Source: Adiantum capillus-veneris
Taxonomy: Eukaryota; Streptophyta; Polypodiopsida; Polypodiales; Pteridaceae
DNA length: 64,000 nucleotides
Assembly (NCBI GenBank): GCA_014529385.2
Contig: CM043962.1
Coordinates: 127,107,470 to 127,171,469 of the forward strand
Reading direction: 5' to 3'
Part shown: positions 24,180 through 36,169 of the stretch, piece by piece
Numbering within the stretch: position 1 is the first letter of the stretch
Layout of the letters: each line of letters opens with the position of its first letter
Made by a program: the position numbers and the translations under genes
The notes under the pieces: model-generated
Told to the model about the DNA's origin: nothing
Database searches by the model: none
What the model saw: only the letters and a program-made list of their open reading frames with translations

Positions 24180-24352
24180 TGTGCCATATCCAGTCTAATC
24201 AATAGTCCAATTAGCACATGATCACGTGACTCCATGTGGGCTTAAATGAGTTGCACAAGGTGCCAAGGAGAGTTCCCTAATCTAGGGTCGATCCCCTCTT
24301 GTAGGAGCCATTGGTGGCTACTGGGGCAGATGTCACATCTCTTGGGAGAGAT
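24180..24352 (+). repeat. Inverted partial copy of the 23584-23762 LTR segment
   Basis: Shares CATGTGGGCTTA, GTTGCACAAGG, CCCCTCTTGTAG and CTCTTGGGAGAGA with the complement of 23584-23762. A further partial copy lies near 23925-24030. Between them is a series of TCACACA/ATGCCACACA words (23870-24170). Confidence 0.6.
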
Positions 24353-24919
24353 ACCTGTCTATGTGAGGACATAAATGGTGACTCACACTCATTCTTTGTG
24401 AGTCACATGACAACCAAAGTATGAAATCAAATAGCATCCATCAAACAAGGTGAACGTTCATGTTGGCATCCTAAAGCCATGAAATGAAGAATGAAATAAA
24501 GGGACCCATTAAAAATGTGTAAACAAAAGAAGATTTTGATGTTTCACATGAAGAGGTAGTCCAATCAATTTAGGAAATAATTAAATTTCAAATGTCTGCT
24601 TAACTCTCTTCTTCTCGAAGGCTTCTTTTACAATGCCAAAAAGGGTGTACGTAAGTGTCATGTTGGAAGGCTAAGCACGATTTGGTTTGATAGTATAGTT
24701 GCTTGTCAAAATTCAAAGTTTCTTTAACAATTCAACTGTAATGCAAGCTTTAGTAGACTTATTGATGGCCTATTGAAACTCTTAAACAACCACAATTTTA
24801 TTGGCATGCTAGACAAGGCCTTGAAGAAGATGAAAGGAGTGCTTTCATTCATGCCCTACACTTTGATGGTTAGGATGCTCGAGTTGTTGGAATAGTTAGG
24901 ATGCTCCAGTTGTTGGAAA
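24353..24919. other. No recognisable gene
   Basis: AT-rich sequence between the inverted LTR pieces and the direct repeat. Nothing identified. Confidence 0.4.
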
Positions 24920-25575
24920 ATAAATACGGGGGCACCTCTACAGCTATGTATCCCAATAGTGCTCAACACACACAATCAACATCACAAACCATATCAAAAG
25001 AAACTTTGAAAACCCTCAACACAAAAGAAAGTGATCCCGTAAGAACTTTACCGCCAACAAACACTCACCTAAGAGACCACCATGGAAGCAGAAAATCACC
25101 TACCTTAGCATGGATTTATAGCACATGCCACCAATGCACTTGAAGAAAAGATGTTTCTCTTCCATATATCAACACTAAAAACCCACAAAAGCAAACTTAT
25201 ATCCCTCAATTTGCATACATAGGCTTAAAATATTGGTCACGTGTGGTTGCCCCAAAGCTGCCATATAACAATCACTGCTGAAAATTGACTATATCTAGGG
25301 CACAAAGCTCAAAATGGAGCACTTAAAATCCTGAGAGAAAATTTAGAAAAAAAGGAAACAAGATCTCTATACATGCTCAAAATTGATTCCACCCACAACA
25401 ATGTGTAGTATTAGCGGGGCTACAATGAGTTGTCCCAAAATGACAAACATGTATAGGGGGAAAGGTGGATGCACAAACATAACAAAAGGAGGAGTGGAGA
25501 GACCCAAAGGCCCAAACTTGCAAAAAATTACACATTTGTGATAATAAGCTACACCCCTACTTGGTTGTCTCAAAA
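24920..25575 (+). repeat. Diverged direct repeat, copy 1
   Basis: Aligns with 26550-27165 over its whole length. Shared words include AATAGTGCTCAACACACA, CACTCACCTAAGAGACCAC, GTGGTTGCCCCAAAGC and CATACTCAAAATTGATTCCA-type sequence. It could be the LTR pair of an old element or a segmental duplication; no PBS or PPT was found. Confidence 0.7.
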
Positions 25576-25680
25576 AGTCACTTATATACAAGTTATATCA
25601 CCTAAAAACCTCATTAGCAACAAGTTATACAAGTCACTTATATACAAGTTATATCACCTAAAAACCTCATTAGCAACAAG
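25575..25680 (+). repeat. Exact 50-bp repeat, period 56
   Basis: The segment beginning AAGTCACTTATATACAAG occurs at 25575-25624 and again at 25631-25680 without change, separated by TTATAC. Exact identity marks a recent local duplication within old sequence. Confidence 0.85.
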
Positions 25681-26549
25681 TGCCAAAACTATCCTACTAT
25701 ATGGCATAGTCTAAGCCACTTACCTTGCAATGTATTTTGAAAGGATTTCAAAAGTCCACATAAGGAAGGCCAACATATCGCAAAGTGTACAAAAAACGAG
25801 GTTTTCCAAATGTGCCTAACATAGTTTTCCAACCCCCACATATGCTAGAGCATTCGTGCTTAGTAGTAGCCAAAAGTGATGGCCACTATCCACCCGGATC
25901 CCATTGCTTATGAGCCTAATAAAAAACGATTTGAGCCATAAATCCCTTTTTATATAATCCCTTGTAAAAATATTCCTCAATGCTTAACAAGAAGAAGGCT
26001 AGGCACAACATCACATCACATCTACATGGTGTGGCTCACATGCACACGTCAAGCACGTGTAATGCCCATCATATGTAATATTGACTGTGATATTTCCATC
26101 ATGCAACATCCACCAATCTATCAAGTGCATTTCTTGCATAACCTTATCTATAAACAAAACTTCCTGGTATGTTGCATCACAAGAATTACATACAAACATT
26201 GACAATGCATTGTCCAAATTTAGGCACTTATATTGACCATCAAAGGCTGATTTTGGGGCATAAATTCAGTAAAAGAAGGTCAAAATTCAATCCCAAAACT
26301 CTCTACAATCATAGCATATGCTAACCATCTTCTCATGTAAGAACCCATGCCACTAGTTACACTACCAACAACCATGCCAACTACCACAATATCAATCAAT
26401 CATCCTTTTCATGTTTGTTCCTTTCAACATCTTTGAATCATGCTTATATACCATGATCACTAACCATATGGTGATGTAAAGACGTTTTGTGGGAGGTCAC
26501 TTGAGGATGTTTCTTAGTAGTAGGAGGCACCAAAACACTTTTGGGAAAA
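25681..26549. other. Spacer between the two direct-repeat copies
   Basis: No gene recognised on either strand. Confidence 0.4.
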
Positions 26550-27165
26550 CAAAAATTGGGGCACCTCTATAGCTATGTCTCTCAATAGTGCTCAACACAC
26601 AAAATTAGTACCACAAACCATATCAAAAGAATCTCCCAAAACCCTAAGCATAGAAGCATGTGATCCCTTAGGAACTTTACTAGCAAACACTCACCTAAGA
26701 GACCACACCTTCTTTGCATGGATTTATAACACACAACAATCAATGCACATGAAGAAAAGAACTTTCTCTTTTCAAAATTCAACACTAAAAATCCTACATA
26801 TATCCCCGATCTTTGTACATAGGCACACAACACCTGCCACATGTGGTTGCCCCAAAGCAGCCATTAGAACCAAGACTCTAAAAAATTGACCATATCTAGG
26901 GCATCAAAGCTCAAAATGGAGCATTTCAAATCTTGAAAGAAAATAAAACAATAGGCTATTCATACTCAAAATTGATTCCACCCACAATTATGTGCAATAT
27001 TGGTGTCAATAGTGAGCCATCCCAAAATGACTACATGTAGTGGGGGAAAGGCGGGGGTGCACAAACACAACACAAGAAGGGAGAGACCCAATGACCCAAG
27101 CTTGCAAAAAACTACACATTTTTTATATATAAGCTACCCTCTGCTTTCTTGTGTCGAAAAGTCAC
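26550..27165 (+). repeat. Diverged direct repeat, copy 2
   Basis: Partner of 24920-25575, about 1.6 kb downstream, with scattered small indels. Confidence 0.7.
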
Positions 27166-27657
27166 TAAGTTGTTGGCTTGAGATGAATCTCGCACCAATA
27201 ATGTGATACTTTAGCAAGACAGGCATCAACAGACCTTTGGCTACACTGAGAGAGAAAAACAACCAAAAATCACATTGGCAATGTACTCGATAATTTGAAA
27301 CCCTAAATGCATTGTGCTTTTATTAAATCCAAATAAATACAAAGCATTTGTTAACCACTTATAGACACCCTATCACCTTGGACGGATGCCTTATCACTTT
27401 ATTTGAGTCATGGACCCGGCTTGTCGATCGTATGGGTGCGTAGGTGATCGCCGATGAGAGGTGCACCACTTATTTCATTTTTACATTATTTTTGCTATGA
27501 CCGGCCATTGTGGATGCCCATGTGTGAATGTGTCAGATTCATATATAAGGTCCATTTTGACCTAAAATCCTCATTCTTGAGGTGTATGCTAAAGAAGTGC
27601 TCTTGCTTACCTCTACCTTCTTCTCCATCATGTGCTCACGAGTGTGTGTGAGTGCTT

Positions 27658-27660
<3 letters not shown>

Positions 27661-27727
<67 letters not shown>
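27661..27727. repeat. (GA)n microsatellite
   Basis: Sixty-seven uninterrupted bases of alternating AG at the left LINE/LTR junction. Confidence 0.98.
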
Positions 27728-27730
<3 letters not shown>

Positions 27731-30418
27731 ATATATAGATTTTATTATCGTCCTCGGAGGTCAAATATGACCAATGGACCAAAGTTACATGTGATGTAAT
27801 ATGTGTATGGCTGATGAGTGACTCTCGATGCTCCAAAATTGTGGCGATGAGAGTCTCAATGGAGAGCCCACACTGTGGTGGCTGGGAGAGGAAAGTGTGT
27901 AGGTCTATGTCATGGCTGAAAATGTGAGAGAAGCAAGTTCGGATGTGACCAAAAGCTGAGCACTCTAGTAGTGTGTGGTACTCAGACTCTCGAACTTGTA
28001 GTGAGCATAATGTGCACAGCCAATTTGACTCTTCTCCATTGCCCCAACGCCCTATCTTGCATCGAAGGAAATGGGAGCTAAGCCAAAAGGCTACGATAGT
28101 GCATATCACCGACAAGGGGATAGGCTCAAGCATGTAAGTGTGAGTACGGTTTCCTCTTTCAGCAAAGAACATGGTTTTGTAGTTGGGGGCAATATGTGTG
28201 GTGTAATGTATGAAGCGTGACCCACCGGATTTCTCCCAAGCCGTAATACATTCGCGTTGTAGGAAAGCTTCATTCACTTGGGAGTCAATTGAAGCATCAT
28301 GTAGCAAGTGTAATGCATCATGTAGCAAGTGTAATGCATCCCATCTCCCAAACCACTTCTTTATGTCTTGCATCCATCCCATGCTCAAGATCTTGATTTT
28401 ATGCATCTTCTGAACTTTTTTGCTTGCTTCCCATGCAATCATAGGAAGTCGATGTGAGGGGTTTTGACGCATCTTTATCATGTACTCCACAACCCTTTCC
28501 ATGCCCATAACCTCAATTGGAAGAGATCCCGACTCAAGAAGTAGGAGCATATATGGTGTTTGTGTCTTAACTTGGAGAAAGTTTGTGAGAAAATGCTTTT
28601 GGACATTCTCAAACACTTTCTAAGTAGACTTTGAGATGCTCCTGCCCCACACTTCAACTCCATAAAGAAGAACCGGTGTCACCAATGCATCAAAAAGATA
28701 CTTCTTGAGAACCCAACACTTGATGTTTCCCGTATTACACATGTTCTCAAATGCATAATATGCTCTCTCTCCTGCTTCCAAATGACGCATAGCACATTCA
28801 TGCCACTTGTGATTGGACAGAACCTCAAGGCCAAGGTACTTAAAGCTTTCAACAACTTCAAGTGTCTCATTGTTGTACATAATGCATGGCTTCTCGTTAT
28901 GGTTGGTTTTCACAAGCATAACCTTTGTTTTGGATTCATTCACAATCAGCCCACTATGCAAGCAAAAGTTCTCAAGGACAACAAAAAGCTTTTGTGCATC
29001 TTCTAAAGTGTGTGCTAAAAGCACTACATCATCCGCGTACAACAAAAGCATGATTACCGCATTGGAAATAGTGACCTCTTCTATGCCTTCTTCTTGCATA
29101 AAGTCAAGTACCATTTATTCCAATTGATTGATGCATAGACCAAAGAGAGTTGGTGACAACGGACATCTTTGTTTAACCCCAATAGTGCTTACATTTTTTT
29201 TGAAATTTCTCTTTCCGTGCACAATTGACAAATCACGTTCTCATAGATTCGAGAAACCGCAAGCATAAACTCACTTGGCACTTGGAGTTCTTCCATCCTT
29301 CCCCACAAATTGTTACGTGGAATTATATCAAAGGCTTTCTTAAAGTCCACAAAACAACAATACAATCGCTTTCCTCCATGAGAACACAAAGAGTGACAAG
29401 ATGATCAATGGTGCTATGGCATCGACAAAAACCCACTTGTCCTTTTGCATGCTTGTAATTCTCTTCAACCCAATCACTCAATTTCATCTCCATTATGCAC
29501 CCAAACAAATTTGCCATAAGAGACCCAATCATTATAGTCCGGTAGTTGTTTACCTTCTTTGCATCCCCTCCTTTATGCAAAGGCTTGACCCAATTAGTAC
29601 TCCAATCATAAGGCATACCATGTTGAAGTGCAAGGTTGAACATATCACACATCCACTCATGGGTAAAATCTCCCGTCCATTTGATCATCTCCGGCTTGAT
29701 ACCTTGAAGATCTCCCACTTTGCGAGTGGCCAACTTTTCAAGCCCACCGCATACATCCTCAAGAGAAAAAAAAGAGGGCATACATGGGAGTGAACCATAA
29801 AATGGTATTTTTTCAGCATTTGCTTGCTCATATAATTGCCTACAATGTGTGTACATATCCACAAGACTCAAGTTACCAAAATTCTCAACCCGCTTGCTCC
29901 TCAAGTTTCTCCAAAATCTTCCATATGCATGTGCCTTTTCTTGGACTTGAACAAGTTGCTGCTTTACTTCCCATTTTCTTCTCTTCTTTTGAATCAATGC
30001 CTTGTATGTATGCAAATGACTTTGATAGTTGTCTTTGTCCATAGTTGCATTAAGCTTTATCAAGGACTTTCGAGCATTTTGACATTCTTTATCAAACCAC
30101 CTTTTGTGTGATCTATCTTTGTTGATACCATGGAGATGCTTTATGGCAAAGCATTTTTCGGCACAAGAACAAATAACTTTCTTGAAAGCTTCCCATTTAG
30201 TTTTCAATGGTGCGTCATATTGAAGCTTTGTCATCCATAACTTTTGCTCAACCATTTCAATGTACATTGGTGTCCTTTTGAAATCCATACATGGTGATAA
30301 TTTCTCTTCCCTTTGGCTGAGATTATCATGCTTAGTTGCTTCTCCACATGAAAGGTCAATACATAAGGTTCGATGGTCGGATTCCGGGGTCCATTGGCCA
30401 AACATAAAATTCTTTATG
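27728..30418 (-). mobile_element. LINE, 5'-truncated, inserted in the LTR microsatellite
   Basis: Minus-strand LINE starting inside the endonuclease (the SDHR end motif) at about 30417 and ending at ATAAATATATAG-type sequence by the (GA)n tract. Both ends abut GA repeats, so the target duplication cannot be told from the microsatellite. The occupied site matches the empty site in the other family D LTR at about 51041-51170. Confidence 0.85.
27730..30405 (-). pseudogene. LINE ORF2 reverse transcriptase (broken)
   Basis: Frames in order: the last endonuclease motif (GQWTPESDHRTLCIDL) and linker with RKVGDLQGIKPEMIKW (30405-29323); a frameshift near 29385; LYCCFVDFKKAFDIIPRNNL (RT motif A); a stop near 29115; LLYADDVVLLA (motif C, catalytic DD, near 29035); SFKYLGLEV and TPVLLYGVEVWG; then a C-terminal zinc finger with CTLC, ESEYHTLLEC. 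A 21-bp exact tandem duplication near 28291-28332 duplicates DALHLLH. At least two frame breaks make it inactive. Confidence 0.88.
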
Positions 30419-30463
30419 AGAGAGAGAGAGTGTGTGTGTGTGTGAGAGAGAGAGACAGAGAGA
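30419..30463. repeat. (GA)n(TG)n(GA)n microsatellite at the right LINE/LTR junction
   Basis: Alternating AG, then TG, then AG tracts. The matching position in the minus-strand LTR is at 51041-51070. Confidence 0.95.
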
Positions 30464-30694
30464 GCATTGCAGTGGCATCAACGGCGGTGAGACGGTTGAG
30501 CGCGGCGACGTCGGCTCCCTCTTCTTCGCGGCACGGAATCCTTTACGATGGCAAGCATTGAGCAGTGAGTGACACACCATTGCCCATTGAGCTTACTAGG
30601 ATAATTTGATTGTGTGCTTGCAACCATTTGTGGCTCGCACATGGTGTTCGGCAAGTCCCCAGCTTTTGACATGTGCGATAGAAGCTCACATTTT

Positions 30695-30712
30695 TGGTGC
30701 CGTTGCCAGGGA
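30695..30712 (+). promoter_or_regulatory. Primer binding site of gypsy family D
   Basis: TGGTGCCGTTGCCAGGGA, four bases after the LTR end. It is a variant of the TGGCGCCGTTGCCGGGGA site used by Athila/Tat-type plant gypsy elements. Confidence 0.8.
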
Positions 30713-31787
30713 TTGCTCTACACCAAGCTCGAGGAGCACTCAATGCTACCTCATGAAGCCATTTATTTCTGTCCTTTTTTATTTTTTCTGAGTTTTGATT
30801 AGATCTGTTAGTGCTGCAAGATGCACTTTTGTTAGATCTGTTTAAGCTCTATAATGTGCAGGTTTGAACATGTCTATTAGTGTTAGTAGCTCTATAATGT
30901 GCAGGTTTTTTTACAGTGGACAGTGAGCAAGTTGTTAATTCTATTAGTGTTGTAGTGTGCAATGTTAATTAGTTTTGACAGAGCTGCAAGGTGCAACTGC
31001 GTACGTTAGGCCAGACTCTGTGCGCGTGAGCTCGGCGCCCACGTAGCATAACCTTATCCACAAAAATCTTTTCTGTAAAAAAAAGTAAAAACAATTAAAA
31101 TAAATTAAAAAGCATCCAAAAAAATTGAAATCAAAAAGGAAAAAAGAAATTTGCTTATATTACAAGGAAGGGTTCGGGGTCCGGATTATTGCCCAAGCCC
31201 AAATCTCAAGCCTCAGTTCTCAGTCTTATGATATAGTATAGACACTAATACATATATGTAGACTACCCCCTCAAGAGGAAGGGAGGGCATGTGGGACAAG
31301 TCCTTCAAGTCCTCCACCCTTTCCTTCATACTTACACCCTTGGGCTTACTAATTTTAGCCTTCTTCTCGACTAGAAAAAGATAGTTTATAGGATTTTGAG
31401 GGCCTTAAGTAACCGAATTGGGGGCTGTAAAGCACGGCATGTCCCTCTAACCAAGATGCTCGTTTTGAGCTATCACACACCATATTCCGTGGCTTGGTCA
31501 GAAAAAAGAAAAAAAAAATGATAGTAAATTTGGGTTGCAAAACACCAAAAAAAAAAAACTAGGTGAGCAGCCTTCACAAGCACTCACCAACACTTCAAAG
31601 GTGTTGAGGTCACATGCACCTACACTCTAGTTGTGTGCTAGAGGATGATCATATAGAGAGTGTCTCCGTTTATGCGGGCACCAATTATTCCTCCACATTA
31701 GACTCTAAGCCCTCAACGAGAACCCAAGGTAGTACCACTTAGGACCCACATATTGCATCCAGTGACTCTTCCTCTGACTACAACGTC
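30713..31787. other. Leader of gypsy family D
   Basis: About 1.1 kb between PBS and gag. It has AT-rich runs and no convincing ORF. Confidence 0.5.
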
Positions 31788-33956
31788 ATGGAAGGTTACC
31801 CGACACCCAATCTTGATAGTTTCAGCCAAGACATGCATGCCATGGGCCCACTGTCTGGACCAAACATGCTTAGCCGCTTGAAAAAGACTTTTAGTAGAGC
31901 CACTTGCTTCGGACATGGAGCTAGCGATGTAAATGAAGGGAGTGGGGAAATAAATTCACCATTCATGATCAATGTAGACCCCATGCTTCCGGAGAGTGTG
32001 CATGTGAATACTCCATTCACACTGCACTCCCTCACTCTTCAAAGCTAGTCCCCTCCAAGGTTAGATTACCTGATGGTAGAAGCCTTGCCGAAGTGCAAGA
32101 GGTAGAGCGATATATCCTTGCAGCTAGGGAAAAGGAAATCAAAAGCTTACGCAAGGCAGAGCAATGGAGAGAGCTAAAGGTGAAGGCCCCTATGTCAACA
32201 TCCATGCTATTCGAGAAATTGAGTGCTTCTGAATTAGCAACCATTAAGGGTCAAACCATAAAGAGCCACATTGCATCCAGTTCAATGGACACCCCTAGCA
32301 CCTTAATCTTAGATGGAGCATTTCTAAATGAAAATTGGGAGTATGAACTACAAACAGAGACTTTAATCGGCCTATACATAGGTCACACCTATCACCTAGG
32401 TCGGTTAGATTTCCTACAATCCACATCGGGTGCTACTAGCATAGAGGAGCAACAACAAAGATTTTGTGATATCATCCATAGTGTTATTGAGCTGGAGAGG
32501 TAGAACAAAGGGATCCACATGCCCTCAACGTGTCTCATGAGATTCTTGGATATAGGGAAGGCTAAGCAACCAGCTTTATCACAAATGGAGACTCCCTTAG
32601 TATGTTGTTTTGCCAAGGGTCTCAGTACAATCTGATCCCACAAGTGACAGCTTTACCTTTCCAAGTTTAGCGCATCTTTCTCTCTATGGTACCACGGCTA
32701 CCATGCCTACCCCAGTGATGGGCATGACAAAAAACATGCCATGGACTTCATTTATTAGTAAAGCACCACTACATGGTGGCCTAATGCCTACAATAGTATC
32801 TACAAGTGTGTATCAATCATATGCATCTATGGGCCCTCGTGCTCATGTAGCTCATATCCCTCCCATTGTTTCAACAACTTATGCTCCACAACCACAACAT
32901 CCAAGCCCTTATTTCAATGAGACCATACAATCTGGCATTAGTATGTCACATCCCATGTCTGCTATGCCCAGGGCCACATATATGAACTTTGGGCCACCAC
33001 ATCGCACAACATTGTACCCAGCTTGGGACCCGAGGATCACCAGTATGCCTAACCCGATGCCAACCCCCATTCCACATGAAGTCTCGAGAGCACCTGTCCC
33101 CACTATACCTACTCACTTGGGTGACTTGGCAACATTTGCTCAAGCTATAGGTCAATCTATTGCTGAAAATATGCTTAACATGCCTGATAGAGAGCCTTGA
33201 ACTAAGGCAATACAAATAGCCAAGCTCACACAAAAATTTAGTGGAGACGGGGATGTGAGAAAGTATATCAAAGTATTTGAACAAATATGTGATTCCCTAG
33301 GAGAACACAATGAGCTGCATAAGAGTAAGTTTGTAAGCCCCACCTTGAGTGGGAAGGCTAGGGATTAATATACAGCCCTAAGGGTGGAAGAAAAAATGAT
33401 TTACCCTACTCTTAGGAGACTGTTCTTGAAAGAGTACATACGAGGGGGAGTGCTTTGGGGTGTAGCCTCTCAGCTCCAAAAATCCCAATGAGAGGAAGGG
33501 GAGTCAGTGAGAGACTTCATTAGTCGCTTGAAGCATTTGAATTCTCGTTGTAATCCAAATGAGTGCTTTAATAATAACCAATTTCTTGATAGATTCATTA
33601 GGGGACTACAACATGAGGATATCTACAATGGCCTAGTCATTAGAGGTATCACCACTTGGGAAGTAGTCACCACCAGTGCAATCCAAATGGAGGAAAATTT
33701 AATGATTCAAGGAGAAAGAGTGTCTGTTGAGCCTAAATCTACTAGCTTGCAAGCATCAGGGCATGAGCCAATGACTATAAAGCCTATTGCTAAAGAGCCA
33801 AAGACATATGAGGAGATGAATTTAGCAGATCTCACCAAGGCCATTCAAGAAAGTCTTAGAGACAATCGTGCTCCACAAAACAATCATATGTATCCAAGAA
33901 GGGTGCAACAATGGTGCTCAGTTTGCTTTGTCCAGAATGCCCTATGTTTAAAGTAA
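31788..33956 (+). pseudogene. Gypsy family D gag (broken)
   Basis: An ATG at 31788 opens a gag-like frame; a shift near 32045 leads into VQEVERYILAAREKEIKSLR (32090-32503). A Pro/Met/Ser-rich linker follows (32610-33200). The conserved retrotransposon gag core starts at LTQKFSGDGDVRKYIKVFEQ (near 33225) with stops at 33198 and 33366, continuing as VRDFISRLKHLNSRCNPNE (33507-33956). Several stops and at least one frameshift prevent expression. Confidence 0.75.
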
Positions 33957-34960
33957 AATTTAATGGGAATTGCAATGCATGTGGGAGGTATGATCATCAA
34001 GCCAAGGATTTCATAGTATTTAAACACACGATGGCCAATAGACCAACCTTAGCATGGACGAACACACCTTGAGTGCTTGCATTGATGTCGGCCCCACCTC
34101 GTGAAAAACCATCACAACACATGGTCCCTAGGGCCCAAAATGTTGTTCAAACAACACCATTACCACCTCCAGTGCCAAGACCGCAACCCCCACAATTGAG
34201 AATCACTTCTATGAATCAAGTGGGTTGTGAGTCATCTATTGCTTATGTGGATTGCGAGGATGAGTTAGACCCTAATATTGCCTATGAGATTGATGCACTT
34301 GAAGAAAGTCCACAATACTACATGGAGGACTATTGGGGACAAGTCAAACTTGTCTATCAAGTAGCTACTCTTGCGGCAAGAGGCCAAAATATCAATTTCA
34401 CTGCCAAGAGACCACTCTTCAATGCTACGAGTTTGGGGGTCCACATCGTGTAGTCAAGTGTCCTATTAGACTAGAAAAGAATGCCACACTAATGCAAACC
34501 AATCAGGCGAGTACAACTACAATGCTGATACTCATGTGTAATCGATGTTGCATAGATCATTTGATTTCCCAATGTCCTTATAATCCAAATGCGCCAAAGA
34601 TCACGCCATTGAACTGAATTGAGGTTACCAAGGAGCCATAACAAAGTACACCTATGGTACCAGTAAATGTACCCACACGATCGATGCTCCGAAACCAAAA
34701 TTATATTCTTGAAGAAAGAGACACATCATCAATTGCCCAATCTAAAAAGAAGAAGAAAACACGAAGGAAGAGATCGCAAAAAGCAGCGAAGTCAAACCCC
34801 AGTTCAAAAACCAACATAGGGACTGGTGACGACCCCGTGTATATGAACAAGGTTGAAGAGGATTCTGATTCGAATGAAACCATGGAGACTAAAATAGTCA
34901 CTAGGAAACAAACAAACAAGGAAGATCATCATGAGCCACAATGGCTAGGACCCAATGGCT
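33957..34960 (+). pseudogene. Gag C-terminal zinc-knuckle and basic region (broken)
   Basis: Degraded knuckles are visible: CNACGRYDHQAKDF near 33975 (last Cys lost), CYEFGGPHRVVKC near 34420 (second Cys replaced by Phe) and CNRCCIDHLISQC near 34540 (CX2CX3HX4C). Downstream is a strongly basic stretch, SKKKKKTRRKRSQKAAKS, near 34740. This is probably the nucleocapsid part, which would bind genomic RNA. Confidence 0.6.
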
Positions 34961-35199
34961 AGGACCCAAGGAACCCAAGAAGAAGATAGGAACTTACCCA
35001 AACCCTATAGAGGAGATGGAGCGAGTCAAGCAATTAATGAGTTTGGTAGAAGAGAACCAAAGGGATCTAGAGCCAGCACCTAGGCAGATCCAGATTACAG
35101 ACACATTGTTCCTTATGTGAAATCAACCTCACAAAGACCATTGACCACTAGCCCTACCTAGTGTCATCCAAGAAGAAAGTGACTTTAAGTCATTAAGAA

Positions 35200-35931
35200 G
35201 TGGACGTACTCCCTTTTTTACTGGAGAGAATTTTTATAGAGGGATTACTTGACCCTATTGAAGAAATGGAGATCCCATCTTCCCCATGTCAAGGGACTGA
35301 AGCCCAAAAAGTGCCGTTAAATATTGCCAAATTGATGGATTTCATGGCTTTAGAAGTAAGAACCACCATCATGTCTAAACTATATGGAGACCCCGAGCTA
35401 TTCTTAGCTCTTCGAGCTTTACTCAATGGAAAATTGAAAGTCGGGCTACCACAATTTGCATAGATGGATGGAGCTAGGGAGGTGCCAATAGAGGAGGAAC
35501 CCTTACATCCACAACCTAACCTAGATGATAACTCTGTTGTTGAAATACTTGTTAACAAGTTGGGACAATACTTTGAAGGCGATGAATCCAATGCAACCAT
35601 ACCAATCACTACCAAGGGATTAACTGTGAAGGGAATCCTTGATGGTGGTGCTGGGGTTAGCATTGTAACTAAAAATTGCTGGGAATCTATGGGAAGACCT
35701 CACCTTGGGACTACAAACATAGTGGTAAAGATGGCCAATGGGACTATTGTTAAACCTATTGGGATGCTAGAAGATCTCAAAATCAAAGTCCTTAGACACA
35801 AAATAAGGCACACCTTCATTGTTACGGAATTTTCCAAGCACACTATGTCATTTGAGATGATATTAGGATGTCCTTTCGTGAGGGAAGCAAAAATGGTGCA
35901 TGACTGGTTTAAAAACCATGTCTACTTCTAG
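35200..35931 (+). pseudogene. Gypsy aspartic protease region (family D)
   Basis: One frame runs from 35200 to 35931 with a single TAG at 35461-35463. The retropepsin motif ILDGGAGVSIVT (near 35638) has the catalytic Asp followed by GGA in place of the usual SGA, and the flap/helix part ILGCPFVREAKMVHDWF follows near 35862. The protein would cut the gag-pol polyprotein. The frame ends at 35929-35931 and no RT is found beyond it. Confidence 0.75.
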
Positions 35932-36018
35932 TTCCAAGACTCTATCATTCGATGAGCTTATAATTGGTCGAGTAGATCCTCTAGGAAACAGATTTATAAT
36001 TGACGTTTTCTTTTTTGC

Positions 36019-36027
36019 TATAAATAG
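36019..36027 (+). promoter_or_regulatory. TATA box, probable LTR promoter
   Basis: TATAAATAG followed within about 30 bp by CACACTTTAGACATAGAG, a plausible start region. It leads into an AAG|GTGCGT donor-like site near 36151 and the tandem array. It may be the promoter of the family E 5' LTR. Confidence 0.45.
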
Positions 36028-36169
36028 AGCATCCATGCTCACACTTTAGACATAGAGATTGCCTCTATAGTGCTCACGAAGTGCTGCCACTTCTCTTAGA
36101 GAGAAGGCGTCCACAAACCACTAAGAGAGAAAAAACTCTAGTGGACTAATAAGGTGCGTATTAATTAAG

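Larger units (their letters stand above)
27349..30690 (+). repeat. 5' LTR of gypsy family D, interrupted by a LINE
   Basis: The left part (27349-27727) begins TGTTAACCACTTATAGACACC and the right part (30419-30690) ends GAAGCTCACA. Together they align with the uninterrupted LTR at 50814-51445 on the other strand, where the two parts meet in a (GT)n/(GA)n microsatellite. Without the insert the LTR is about 0.65 kb. Confidence 0.8.
27349..35931 (+). mobile_element. Ty3/gypsy element family D (long leader, gag-protease), truncated
   Basis: Order: 5' LTR (27349-30690, split by a LINE), PBS, leader, gag, zinc knuckles, protease. The PBS class TGGTGCCGTTGCCAGGGA is typical of the non-chromodomain gypsy branch (Athila/Tat group) of plants. 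No RT, RNase H, integrase or 3' LTR follows the protease. The sequence changes near 35940 to that of a different region, so the element is 3'-truncated. A 3' LTR of the same family lies inverted at 50814-51445. Confidence 0.75.

Noticed and set aside
23560-24340. CRISPR-like series of short repeats
   Set aside because: Repeats are irregular, inverted and LTR-derived in a eukaryotic context; no uniform repeat-spacer pattern.
27636-27760. Long Ser-Leu tail at the end of the LINE frame
   Set aside because: It is the (GA)n microsatellite read in frame, not protein sequence of the element.
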